Below are positions 9,083-17,500 of a stretch of DNA of 37,093 nucleotides, one piece after another. The stretch covers positions 1 to 37,093 of IMG/VR virus record IMGVR_UViG_3300018910_000006, one strand, 5' to 3'. How positions within the stretch are numbered: position 1 is the stretch's first letter; every line of letters starts with the position of its first letter. The notes under the pieces are model-generated. The model was not told the origin of the DNA. It worked only from the letters and a program-made list of their open reading frames with translations, and searched no databases. This DNA comes from a virus. Position numbers and translations under genes: made by a program.

Positions 9083-9111
9083 ACGGTAGGCCGCAACCTT
9101 CCAAGATCATT
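9083..9111 (-). promoter_or_regulatory. Late promoter copy A, upstream of the tail chaperone
   Basis: On the minus strand AATGAT (9111-9106) and TACCGT (9088-9083) are separated by 17 bp. The box is embedded in CACTCCGGAATGATCTTGG, which recurs base for base upstream of the portal gene. The start codon follows the -10 box by 7 nt, predicting a leaderless transcript. The -35 box is not a consensus housekeeping one, so an alternative sigma factor or a phage activator is possible. Confidence 0.6.
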
Positions 9112-9129
9112 CCGGAGTGTTGTGGCTGG

Positions 9130-9510
9130 TCAGATCGCCTCGCGCAGCGCCTTGGTGAGGAAGTCGTTCGGCTGGGTCCCAGGGTGGTTCACGACTCTTG
9201 CGAACACTGTCCGGCCGGCGACGGTGAACCGCAGCGCCTTCGTCCCCGGGCGCGGGCGGATCGTGTGCCTGGGAGTGCCCCTGACCACGAAGAGGGTGGC
9301 GAAGTGGCGGGAGACGATCGTGGCGGACAGGTCGCCGGCACCGCGGCGGTTGATGGTCGGCTCGGGGATCTGCTGGGGCATGCTGCCTGGCGCCCACTGG
9401 CGGGCGGCCCGGGCGACCCGGTCCGCGCGCCGCTGGAGGTCCCGGCCGACCAGGCCGTCGCGGTGGTGCAGCAGCCGGTCCAGGGCCGCCTGGTCGATCC
9501 GGATCTCCAC
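9130..9510 (-). CDS. HK97 gp10-like head-tail connector or neck protein
   Basis: This is a 126-residue protein starting at GTG 9510 with GGGGGAC upstream. It begins with an amphipathic helix rich in Leu/Arg (LLHHRDGLVGRDLQRRADRVARAARQWAP), followed by beta-rich sequence ending FARVVNHPGTQPNDFLTKALREAI. The pattern of a long helix, then a VNHPGT loop and a final helix, is characteristic of HK97 gp10-type neck/minor tail proteins that sit between head-closure proteins and tail genes. It lies just before the tail chaperones, which agrees. Function is inferred from this pattern and from position. Confidence 0.75.
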   Translation of the reverse strand: MEIRIDQAALDRLLHHRDGLVGRDLQRRADRVARAARQWAPGSMPQQIPEPTINRRGAGDLSATIVSRHFATLFVVRGTPRHTIRPRPGTKALRFTVAGRTVFARVVNHPGTQPNDFLTKALREAI

Positions 9511-9522
9511 CGCTGTCCCCCG

Positions 9523-10023
9523 TCAGTTCCTGGGGAGACAGACCCAGGCCCGCAGCTCCGAGCCGACGCAGCCGCCCAGCGGGCCCTGCATCACTTGGGG
9601 CCGGATCAGGAAGTCGTCGACGTCGTCGGCGTCGCGCAGCTCGCACAGCGTCTGGGAGACGGCGCGCAGCGTCTCGTAGGCGTCGCGGGCGACCTGCTGG
9701 GCGGAGGTGTCCAGCGCCGTGGTGGTGGGGTACAGGGACTGTCCGGTCGGGTTGGGGGCGCAGCGGATGATCTGGATGACGATCTCGCCGACCTCCCACG
9801 GGGCATCGCAGGGGCCGCTGGTGCGGGTGGTGGCCTCGTCGGGGAAGCGCTCTGAGGGGTACACGCGGGCGACGGACACGGCGAGCATGCCGCAGTCGCA
9901 GGCGTCCCACGCGATCGCGCCGGGCACGACCCCGGAGCGCTGCGGGGTGTCGGTCAGCCCGACGTGTACCGCCTGCTGTAGAGCCAGGGCGACGGTGTAC
10001 CACTTCAGCGGACCGGAGATCAT
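9523..10023 (-). CDS. Putative neck or tail-terminator protein
   Basis: The start was set at ATG 10023, giving 166 residues, because it overlaps the upstream stop as ATGA and has a GGAGG element 12-16 bases upstream; longer versions run into the upstream gene. The protein begins MISGPLKWYTVALALQQAVH and contains a DACDCGMLAVSVARVYPSERFP segment and a helical C-terminal half. Lying between the adaptor-like gene and the gp10-like gene, it is probably a head-closure or tail-terminator protein. No motif identifies it firmly. Five of its cysteines could form disulfides or bind metal. Confidence 0.75.
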   Translation of the reverse strand: MISGPLKWYTVALALQQAVHVGLTDTPQRSGVVPGAIAWDACDCGMLAVSVARVYPSERFPDEATTRTSGPCDAPWEVGEIVIQIIRCAPNPTGQSLYPTTTALDTSAQQVARDAYETLRAVSQTLCELRDADDVDDFLIRPQVMQGPLGGCVGSELRAWVCLPRN

Positions 10024-10217
10024 GAGGGGCGCCTCCACACTCGGGACAGGTCGTTGCGGGCCTTGACGGCGCGCCACGCCGCCGGCGATCCGAGGTTGAA
10101 GAGGCTCGCCTCGAGGTTGCGCTGTTCGCGCGCCCACTGCCTGCGCTTGAGCCGCCGCCGGAGCGTGCTGCCTCTTCCTCCGGCCGCGGTCAGCAGCCAC
10201 GACCACCATGCGCTCAC
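10020..10217 (-). CDS. Small arginine-rich protein of the neck module
   Basis: This 65-residue protein starts at GTG 10217, which overlaps the upstream stop as GTGA and is preceded by AGGAGG at good spacing. It opens with a short Trp-rich hydrophobic stretch (SAWWSWLLTAAGG), continues with a strongly basic RRRLKRRQWAREQRN helix and ends basic. The composition suggests a nucleic-acid or membrane contact, but nothing more specific can be supported. It is tightly coupled to both neighbours, so it is almost certainly co-translated with the connector genes. Confidence 0.75.
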   Translation of the reverse strand: MSAWWSWLLTAAGGRGSTLRRRLKRRQWAREQRNLEASLFNLGSPAAWRAVKARNDLSRVWRRPS

Positions 10218-11014
10218 GTTCCGGGCCTCCTGGGGGTGCGGCGGTCGACGGAGAAGACCCGGGCGCGCCGCTTGAGCCCGTTGGGGTTCCACGTGGCGAC
10301 GAACACGTCGGCCAGGTACACGCCGGTGCGGCCGTCCTTCAGCAGGGCACCCATGTCAGGGTAGGAGATCGTCACACCCTGGCGGACGAGTTGCTGGATG
10401 CCCGGCGGCAGAGAGCAGTCCTCCCCGTTCGCGGCCTTGGCGACCTCGCAGGCGAGGGCACCGACCGCTACGTCGGCGCCGGCGGGAACGGGCTCGCCGT
10501 AGTCGGCGGTGACCGACCAGGTGCCCGGCTCGCTGTCCGGCAGGTTGAGGTCGTTGCACCGCGGCCACTGGCCGCCGTCGGTGCGGACCAGGATGCGGGC
10601 GTTGTCCAGCCGCCAGGCGCCGGCCGCCAGCGGCGCCCCGTCCACCGTGACCTCGATGACCTGGTGCACCGGAGCCGGGAGCAGGACCTCGGAGATACGG
10701 GTGCAGGAGCAGCTCCCCGCACAAGAGCTGCTCCCGCACACCAGGTTGACCCACTGCCCACCCACAAGAGCAGGGGCCGGGTATCTGCTGCCGGCCCACG
10801 GCGGTCCGGCGTCGTCGTAGAACCGTCCGCTGTCGCAGTCGCGGGCGCAGGGGCGGAGGGTGACGCGGCACAGGCCGAACCGCTGTCCGGTCAGGGACCA
10901 CAGCAGGCTCGTGGCCAGGGACACCGCCGTCCCCGTCACCGCGGGGTTGAGGGTGTCCAGGTCACAGGTCCAGGTGACGGGCCAGTTCCCGCATGGCCCG
11001 AACTCGGCGCCCAC
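10214..11014 (-). CDS. Head-to-tail adaptor-like protein, cysteine-rich
   Basis: This 266-residue protein starts at GTG 11014 with AGGTGATCG upstream. It has a helical N-terminus, a cysteine cluster (CGSSSCAGSCSCTR) and then a beta-rich part with VIEVTVDGAPLAAGAWRLDN, WPRCNDLNLPDSEPGTWSV and a C-terminal region ending VFSVDRRTPRR. This combination, VDG followed by Y/W-R-[VL]-D then W-P, is seen in Streptomyces phage head-tail connector proteins. It follows the major tail gene rather than the capsid gene, a slightly unusual order. The cysteine cluster may bind zinc. Confidence 0.75.
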   Translation of the reverse strand: MGAEFGPCGNWPVTWTCDLDTLNPAVTGTAVSLATSLLWSLTGQRFGLCRVTLRPCARDCDSGRFYDDAGPPWAGSRYPAPALVGGQWVNLVCGSSSCAGSCSCTRISEVLLPAPVHQVIEVTVDGAPLAAGAWRLDNARILVRTDGGQWPRCNDLNLPDSEPGTWSVTADYGEPVPAGADVAVGALACEVAKAANGEDCSLPPGIQQLVRQGVTISYPDMGALLKDGRTGVYLADVFVATWNPNGLKRRARVFSVDRRTPRRPGT

Positions 11015-11025
11015 CGATCACCTGG

Positions 11026-11697
11026 TCAGAGAGTCGACGGGTTACAGGCGGCGGTCGGGGGCGGGGTGGTGGTGATGTTCCACACCCAGTGCTCGTCGTT
11101 GTAGACCGTCTCCCCTGCGGGGAGCCAGTCGGAGCCGACGAGCGCTGCCCACTGGGAGGCGGCGGCCATCGTCTCGGATGACAGCTCCAGCGTGGACCGG
11201 CCGTTCTCCACCGTGTAGTTCCCGAACCGCGTGGCGCCGACGTTCGGCCAGGCGTTGTAGATGTAGCGCTGCGCGCCGGAGGCGTCGCAGGCTCCGGAGC
11301 CAGCGACGCGCTGCCACACCTCCAGGGAGTAGCGGTTGACGGGGTTGCCCTCGGCGACGGCGAAGCCAGTGCCGGTCGTCGGGGTGCCGGACATCAGCTC
11401 GCGGGCGGAGGCAATGTACGCCGTCCCGGACGCGTTGACCTCGCACATCTGGATCGTGAGACCCATGCGCTTGAGGGTGGGGTCGTCCTTCTGGTTGACG
11501 CACGGGGTGCCGTCGGCAGTGCGCTCGAAGAATTCCTCGCCGTCCTCGTAGTCGGGCTCCATCTGGACCTGCACGAAGCCCTTGGAGACCACGACCAGTC
11601 CGGACGCGCCGGTGACGGGGATACCGCAGGTGTCGAGCGCCACGATCCGCAGGTGCGTGCCCTTGATCGGAGTGGCGCAGGTGGAGACAACAGCCAT
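11026..11697 (-). CDS. Major tail protein
   Basis: This 223-residue protein starts at ATG 11697 behind AGGAGAGAG. It begins MAVVSTCATPIKGTHLRIVALDTCG and contains ELMSGTPTTGTGFAVAEG, SLEVWQRVAG, YIYNAWPNVGATRFGNYTVENG and a C-terminal segment with WNITTTPPP. A beta-rich protein of this size with a GNYTVENGRSTLEL stretch is typical of actinophage tail tube subunits. It would polymerise around the tape measure. It lies between a capsid-linked virion protein and the connector genes. Confidence 0.85.
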   Translation of the reverse strand: MAVVSTCATPIKGTHLRIVALDTCGIPVTGASGLVVVSKGFVQVQMEPDYEDGEEFFERTADGTPCVNQKDDPTLKRMGLTIQMCEVNASGTAYIASARELMSGTPTTGTGFAVAEGNPVNRYSLEVWQRVAGSGACDASGAQRYIYNAWPNVGATRFGNYTVENGRSTLELSSETMAAASQWAALVGSDWLPAGETVYNDEHWVWNITTTPPPTAACNPSTL

Positions 11698-11711
11698 CGG
11701 TCTCTCTCCTC

Positions 11712-12596
11712 TTAGGTGGGCACGCCGAGCGTGACGTGGGCGGCCAGGTGACAGCACTCCCAGCCGAGCACGTAGGTGCGCTGGGCGATCATGCGGTACG
11801 TGTTGGTGGATCGGTCGATGGACTGGCGGGCCGGGTGCACGGTGACCTGCGAGCGGTATCCGAACACCGCGCCGGTGGCGTAGATCCACGCGGTGCCGGC
11901 GGCGGCCGCGGCCCCGTCCGGGCCGGTGCCGCGGTAGCCGCCGCCGACCGCGATCAGGTTCCCCCCGGGGGTCATCAGGCGCCCGTTGCCGTCCTCGCGG
12001 GCCAGCTTCCAGGCTGTCAGGGTGGGCAGGGCGCTGCGAGGGACGTGGATAACGCCCTGCCCGGCGTAGCAGTCGGCCAGTTCCTGTTCCAGCAGGCCGA
12101 GGCCGTGCGCGACGTCGACGCCTCCGGTGACGACCGGCGAGGCGGCCGTCTGCAGCACCACGCCTTGGTCGTCGAGGACCTCGGCCTCGGCGGCCAGGTG
12201 CGGGAAGGCGACGTCCTGCCCACCGGAGGCACCGGTCCAGAACGCGCGCTCGAGCTGCTGCTGCTCGACCCGGGCGAGCGCGTCGGAGGCCGCCCTCTCG
12301 GCGTCGCTCAGGCCGACGGTGGCGCAGTCGAACTGGGCGTAGACCGTGATGGGGGTGGCGCCGCGCAGGGTCTGCTCGACGTTCGCCGACAGCTCGGCTG
12401 GCGCCGGCGGGGAGCCGGTGCCGGTGACCGCGATGCACTCGTCGTAGGTGGTGCCGCCGGTGGGGCACCGGTCCTGCCAGGTGACGCCCTGCTGCCAGTG
12501 CGTGCCCGGTGCGGCAGGCTTCTGCGCGGCCTCCCACAGCCCGTACGGCAGCGGGGTGAAGCCGGGGGCGTCGACAAGCTGGCGTGCTCCGGCCAC
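11712..12596 (-). CDS. Virion protein of unknown role between capsid and tail tube genes
   Basis: This 294-residue protein starts at GTG 12596 behind GGAGGTGA. I do not recognise a family with certainty. The N-terminal third is Pro/Gly/Thr rich with GLWEAAQKPAAPGTHWQQGV. The middle is helical (LSDAERAASDALARVEQQQLERAF) followed by DVAHGLGLLEQEL. The C-terminal half is beta-rich and ends with RSTNTYRMIAQRTYVLGWECCHLAAHV, a pattern reminiscent of the C-terminal strands of capsid-type folds. Position directly after the major capsid gene suggests a head component such as a decoration, vertex or capsid-like protein. It is not a small cement protein, given the length. Confidence 0.65.
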   Translation of the reverse strand: MAGARQLVDAPGFTPLPYGLWEAAQKPAAPGTHWQQGVTWQDRCPTGGTTYDECIAVTGTGSPPAPAELSANVEQTLRGATPITVYAQFDCATVGLSDAERAASDALARVEQQQLERAFWTGASGGQDVAFPHLAAEAEVLDDQGVVLQTAASPVVTGGVDVAHGLGLLEQELADCYAGQGVIHVPRSALPTLTAWKLAREDGNGRLMTPGGNLIAVGGGYRGTGPDGAAAAAGTAWIYATGAVFGYRSQVTVHPARQSIDRSTNTYRMIAQRTYVLGWECCHLAAHVTLGVPT

Positions 12597-12641
12597 CGGC
12601 GCTCACCTCCAGGAACTCGTACGGGCTGTGGGGGGTGGGGG

Positions 12642-14408
12642 TCAGACTCGGACGGTGCCGGTCAGCAGCGCGCTGGTGGCGCCGTTGACGTTGAAGCCGA
12701 CCCGGTACCGGCGGGACTCGTGGCCGACCTTGGCGATCAGGTGGCACTCCTCCGACCAGGCCGCGGTGTGGTCGTTGGTCGCGTTCAGGACGCTGTCGCG
12801 GACCACGCCGAGGTCCAGGGACATGCCGTTGCCGTGGAGGAAGGTGCCGGCCGCGTAGATGAGGAAGTCGACCGTGGTGGGCCAGGCGGTCATCGCGCTG
12901 GCGTTGCCGAACTGGCCGGCGGCGCGGACCTGCCAGTCCTGCAGCCACTGCACGCGCACGTTCCGGGCGACGAAGTAGGAGTCGACCTCGGCGTTGGTGA
13001 CAGCCTGCGTGTCCGTGTCGGCCTTCCAGGCCAGGTCGGCGCGGATGACCTCGCGGACCCAGTACGGCAGGGCGACCTCGAGGACGTCGTCGATGCACAT
13101 GCCGTAGCGGGCGCGGTAGTCGGCGGCGGCGAGGCCGACGGCGTTGTAGATGCGGGGCGCGGCCGCGTCGGTTGCGGCGCCGCCGGAGATGGAGATCGGG
13201 GCGGTGGATTTGGCGACCATCAGCGCGATGAGCCGGGCGTTGACGGCGTGCTCGTGCGCGGCCATCAGCAGCCGCAGCATGTTCTGCGTGGCCTCGGGGT
13301 ACGCCTCGTCGGTCAGGTTCCCCGCGGTCAGGCAGATGCCGTAGCACTCCAGCCGCTCGTCGGTGAAATCCGGGCAAGGGACCCGGATGCACGGCTTGGT
13401 GGGGGCGCCGGTGACGGCGGCGATGTCGTCGTCCTCGGTCCACAGCCACGGCACGGAGTCGCCGGTGAACTCGGTGGAGAAGCCGCCGAAGGCCACGCCG
13501 CCGAGGGCGTCGGCCAGGGACGGGGAGACGGGGAACTGGATGCCGCCGCGGGTGACGCCGAACGTGGGCAGATCGACCAGCCCGTCGGAGCAGGCGATGT
13601 TGAAGAAGTCGTACCGGATCTCGCTGGGCGCGCACCAGCCGCCGCCGGCGACCAGGGCCTGCTGCTTCTCCGGGGCGGTGAGGTAGCGGACCAGCTCCTC
13701 AACCGTCGCCGGGCTGGATCGGTCGTCGAGGGTGTGCTCGAACTCGTTGCGGATGGACGCGACGAGCTGCTGGTTGGGCATGCCGGAGGTGACCGGCATT
13801 GAGCGGGCCTTGCGGGAGACGACGTCCGCCAGGCTTTCGAGGGTGGCGAGCTTGCCGCCGTGGGCGACGCCGGGGATGTCGACGGAGGCGGTGACCGCGA
13901 GCTGCGCGTTGGCCACCCTCGGCGCGGGGGCGTGGCGGGCGGTCTCCGACAGGGACGCGGTGGCGCGGCGGGCCAGGGCCTCGGCGTCCAGGCCGGCGCC
14001 GCGGCGCTCGCCGAGGATGGCGACCATGCCGGCGGTGACGCCGCGGGCGGCCGCCGCGGCGATGGCCTCGGCATCGACCGGCGCGGCCGCGCCCTGGTTG
14101 CCGCCGGTTCCCCCGGTCCCGTCGCCGCCGTGCACGCGGGCTTGGAGGGCAGAGAGCTGCTCGGCGGTGCGGGTCCGCTCCAGCTCGGCGTTGCGGGCGT
14201 TGCGGACCTCGCGGACCTGGAGCTCGGCGCGGATGCGGTCGAGGTCGTCGGTCAGGCGCATCGCGTACTGCAGGGTGTCCGGGTCGACGGACTCGATGCT
14301 GTTGACGCGGTCGAACTCGGCGACTCCGCGCGCCTCGAGGTCGCGCAGTTCGTCGTCGGGGACGAGGGTGAGATCGGACGGGGCGCTGAAAAGCTCTTCG
14401 GCCGGCAC
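12642..14408 (-). CDS. Major capsid protein with N-terminal scaffold-like delta domain
   Basis: The GTG at 14408 was chosen because GGAGG lies 5 bases upstream; a longer reading from TTG 14492 has no ribosome binding site and runs into a hairpin. The result is 588 residues. Residues ~1-110 (PAEELFSAPSDLTLVPDDELRDLEARGVAEFDRV and a long charged helix, then a Gly-rich linker) look like the scaffolding domain removed by the prohead protease. The remainder is HK97-type, with helical FIRNEFEHTL-like, WLWTEDDD and PYWVREVIRADLAWK segments. The maturation protease encoded upstream would cleave after the delta domain, at a site I cannot pinpoint. Confidence 0.85.
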   Translation of the reverse strand: MPAEELFSAPSDLTLVPDDELRDLEARGVAEFDRVNSIESVDPDTLQYAMRLTDDLDRIRAELQVREVRNARNAELERTRTAEQLSALQARVHGGDGTGGTGGNQGAAAPVDAEAIAAAAARGVTAGMVAILGERRGAGLDAEALARRATASLSETARHAPAPRVANAQLAVTASVDIPGVAHGGKLATLESLADVVSRKARSMPVTSGMPNQQLVASIRNEFEHTLDDRSSPATVEELVRYLTAPEKQQALVAGGGWCAPSEIRYDFFNIACSDGLVDLPTFGVTRGGIQFPVSPSLADALGGVAFGGFSTEFTGDSVPWLWTEDDDIAAVTGAPTKPCIRVPCPDFTDERLECYGICLTAGNLTDEAYPEATQNMLRLLMAAHEHAVNARLIALMVAKSTAPISISGGAATDAAAPRIYNAVGLAAADYRARYGMCIDDVLEVALPYWVREVIRADLAWKADTDTQAVTNAEVDSYFVARNVRVQWLQDWQVRAAGQFGNASAMTAWPTTVDFLIYAAGTFLHGNGMSLDLGVVRDSVLNATNDHTAAWSEECHLIAKVGHESRRYRVGFNVNGATSALLTGTVRV

Positions 14409-14470
14409 GGAGACCTCCACGGTGACGGGATCTGGTGCGCCCCTATCGACGCTACTCAGCGTCAAGTTAG

Positions 14471-14499
14471 CAGTTAGCACACGGACCGGCAAAGGTCAA
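14471..14499 (-). promoter_or_regulatory. Candidate promoter for the capsid gene
   Basis: On the minus strand TTGACC (14499-14494) is followed after 17 bp by TAACTG (14476-14471). The -35 box lies in the loop and inner stem of the adjacent hairpin. A tandem GCTAACT repeat covers the -10 region. The -10 box lacks the usual final T, so this is moderate evidence. A separate capsid promoter would explain high capsid output. Confidence 0.4.
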
Positions 14500-14515
14500 T
14501 TACCTTTACCGGTCC
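14483..14515. promoter_or_regulatory. 14-bp inverted repeat ahead of the capsid gene (terminator or operator)
   Basis: Arms GGACCGGCAAAGGT (14483-14496) and ACCTTTACCGGTCC (14502-14515) pair over 14 bp with one mismatch that is a G-U wobble in RNA; the loop is 5 nt. It lies between the 17-codon ORF and the capsid start. No U-tract follows on the minus strand. It may attenuate read-through from the protease gene, bind a regulator, or protect the 5' end of capsid mRNA. Confidence 0.7.
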
Positions 14516-14538
14516 GGTGAAATCGCAGCTCAGAGTGG

Positions 14539-14592
14539 TCAGTTGCCCGGCGGCGGGGGTGCGATCGGCTTACGCTTGTTGCATCCGCACAT
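14539..14592 (-). CDS. 17-residue Cys-x-Cys mini-protein with perfect Shine-Dalgarno
   Basis: The product is MCGCNKRKPIAPPPPGN. The ATG at 14592 is preceded by AAGGAGGTGATAAGC, a full match to the anti-Shine-Dalgarno sequence and one of the strongest ribosome binding sites in the window. That site is made of the last two Arg codons and stop of the large fusion gene upstream. Cys2 and Cys4 with following Lys/Arg could bind metal or tether to a partner. I know of comparable tiny Cys-rich ORFs before capsid genes in actinophages only in general terms and no function is established. It could be a structural peptide or a translation-coupling leader. Confidence 0.6.
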   Translation of the reverse strand: MCGCNKRKPIAPPPPGN

Positions 14593-14597
14593 GCTTA

Positions 14598-17500
14598 TCA
14601 CCTCCTTGCGTGGACGCGGTTGCGGAGCATCTCCATCACGGTGCGTACCGCCTGGCGCTCCTTCTCCTCTTGGGACAGCACCGGCGGCGCCACCGTCGGC
14701 CGGCCGGCCGCCACCAGGGCCAGCGGCTGGCCGGAAGCGACTCGGGCGCGCATCTTCGGCACGGGGAAACCGGGGACGTTCACGGCCAGCAGGCCGACCA
14801 GGCGTAGCTGGCCGCCGATCCGCCGCCAGTCCCCCGACACCTGACCGGCGGCGCGCAGTTGGTGCACCAGGTCGGGGTCCGCCCCGGGCCGGATCGCGCC
14901 GGCGACCCAGATGCCGTGCCGGTCGTTGCCGACTGCGACGTCCGCCACCGCGTGGCCGGTGTTGTCGTAGTGCTCGGCGGCCGGGCCCGCGCCGAGGTGG
15001 AGCGGGGCGTGGCCGGTACCGACGGTGATCTGCCCGACCGCGACCGGGGTGCCGTCGTCGCAGACGACCTCGCCGGTCATGTAGTACGGGTGGGCATCCT
15101 CTCTGGGCGGCTGGACGCAGGTGTCGGCGTACCCGACGTGGCAGGTGCCCCACTGGGCGGCGTGCCCGTAGATCCGGCCCGAGTCAGTGATGGTGATCGG
15201 GGTAGGCACCGACAGCTTCGGGTCGGCGAACCACGCCGCCGGCGGCCGCCACGGCCCGGACGCGGCGAGCGAGGCCCGGGAGCGGAACGGCTCCGGCTCC
15301 TGCCCGGCGTCCCGCAGGTGCTTGGCCACGTGGTCGTAGACGCCGCGGCGGTCAGCGTCGGGGATGTCCGAGCCGCCGCGGCCGCCGTGCAGTGCGGCGA
15401 TGACCGCGGAGCACGCGGCGAGGTTCGCCGCCCCGGGCCGGCCGTCCTCGCCGACCTCGTGGTGGGGGAACTTGCACGCGCTCTTGGGCAGCTCGCCGTC
15501 CTCGATGGCGGCCTCGTCGTACCAGGCGTACATCGCCCGCGCGATCTCCAGCGTCAGCGGTCCCTCCAGGCGCTTCTCGTTGGCGGCCGCGTCCCACTCC
15601 CCTTCGCTGGTGGCGGTGGAGTGGGTGGTGATCGCCCCGCCGACCATGGCAGCCTGCCGCGCCAGGTCCTCTCCCACCGGGGTGCCGCCGGCGACGATCG
15701 CGCCTTCCTCGTCGAGCAGCGCGATGTACGCCTCGGCGAAGGCGGGGATATCCACGAGGGTGGCGGCGCGGATACGGCCAGCCTTGAAGAGGATCTTCTC
15801 GGGCTGCGCGAACAGCAGCTCGAACAGGTCCTCGCTTTCCTCTCCCTCGCCTTCGACGTCGTCCTCGGGCCAGATGAACTCGATGTCCGCATCCCCGATG
15901 GAGTCGGCATCGATGGACACCCCCCGCAGGAATCCGCCCTTGAGCTTGGCGTGGACGCGGCGGCCGTCCTCGTCGGACAGGTCGAGCACACCCGCGCCCA
16001 TGACCTTGTTGCCGTCGCGCCAGATCCGGTCGATCCGGCCAACGTTGACTGCGATCGTGCGGGGCTCCCCGCCGTGGGAGTCCTCCTTGTTCCACCGCAG
16101 CGGCAGCGGCAGCTCGCCCCATGTGAGGGAGTCGGGGGCGAACTCGCGGCCGTCGCCGGTGACGATGCCCTCCACCGCCAGGACGCCTTCCCACGGCGCG
16201 GTCTTCCCGGCCATGTCCTCGCCCTCGTCCTTGTTCTCGTCGTCGTCCTGGTCGCCGCCCTCGGCCGCGTACAGCGCGGCCTGCTGCTCCTCGGCGTCCG
16301 TCTTGGTGGCGTGGCAGCCCATCAGCTCGCCGCTCTCGCCTTCGCCTTTCACCACGGCGTACGGCGTATCGGCCGCACAGTCCGGGTGACCCTCCACGAT
16401 GCTGTACGGCACAGCACCCTCCTGCCTGTCGGTGTGTTTGGTGATTGTGGCCGTCTCCGGCGCGGGCCCGGTCCGGAACGTGTCCTCGCCTTCGCCGACC
16501 CCCTGGGCGGCGCGTACCTCGGCCACGGTGGCCGTGGCCGACCGCTCGTAGGCGGCCAGCGTCGCGGCGGCCGCGTCCTCCTCGCCGTCTGCGCCCCACA
16601 CCGCGACGAAGGTGCCCCGGCAGCGGGGCCCGCCCAGGCAACCGGTGTAGCCACCGGAGGGGTACGCGGCGCGCACCGCGGTGAGGGTGGCGTACTCGGT
16701 GCCGTCGACGTTCCGGCACGGCTTGCACGTGTTGCCGTCGAGGATCTCGGTCGCCACGTACCGGGACGCAGCAGGGGCGGCCTGCAGGACGGCCATGCGG
16801 CCTTCGTTCTGCGCCGCCGACATGGCCGCGCCGAGCTGCTCGCGGACCGTCGCGTCGGACAGGCCGGCCAGGTGTTCGTCCACCTGCTGGGCGACCTGCT
16901 GGGCGGTACCGGATCCCCATAGCTGCATCGCGCGCCGTACTGCGGACTGCACCAGGCCGACGCCCAGAACGCGGGCGGTGGCCCGGGCGACCTGCCGCAG
17001 CCGGTCCCGGAACGCCGCGGCGGTCAGCGCCTCGTCGTCCAGCGACCAGTCCGGGACGGTCACGCCCTGAGCCTCTGCCTCACGCTGCATCGCCTCGCCG
17101 GCGCGCTGGGCGTAGGCGAGCATCCGGGCGGCCAGCAGCTCGGCGCCACGGCCGGTGTCGACGGTCAGGGCGTCGAGCTGGTCCAGGTCGTCGGCCTCGG
17201 CCGCCGCGGCGACGGCGGCGGTGATCTCCCCCCGCTGGGTCTCCTGCACCTCGGCCCAGGCGTCGACCGCGCCCTCGACGGCCTCGCGCCATGCGGCATC
17301 CATCGCGGCGAAGTCCGCGCGGGAGCGGGCCTCGAGGTCGGTGGGCTTGCGGCGCAGCGACCCGGCTGCGGCGGTCATGGCGCCGTCGAGGGGGATGTCG
17401 GTGTGGTCGCCGGCGAACGCGACCCTGATCCGGTCGAAGGTGATCTCGCCGAGGCGCTCCTCGAGCTGGGCCAGGAGCGCCGGGTCCGAGCTGTAGGCGG

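Noticed and set aside
9073-9096. TTG 9096 as start of the tail chaperone
   Set aside because: No well-placed ribosome binding site; ATG 9075 sits 7 nt after the TACCGT box.
11736-13802. Plus-strand frame of 688 codons across the capsid and neighbouring gene
   Set aside because: Antisense shadow; the minus strand carries capsid and virion protein with ribosome binding sites.
12642-14492. Capsid start at TTG 14492
   Set aside because: No ribosome binding site and the start would sit in the stem of a hairpin; GTG 14408 has GGAGG at 5-base spacing.
14859-16922. Plus-strand frame of 687 codons across the MuF-protease fusion
   Set aside because: Antisense shadow of a high-GC gene; the fusion on the minus strand has diagnostic motifs.
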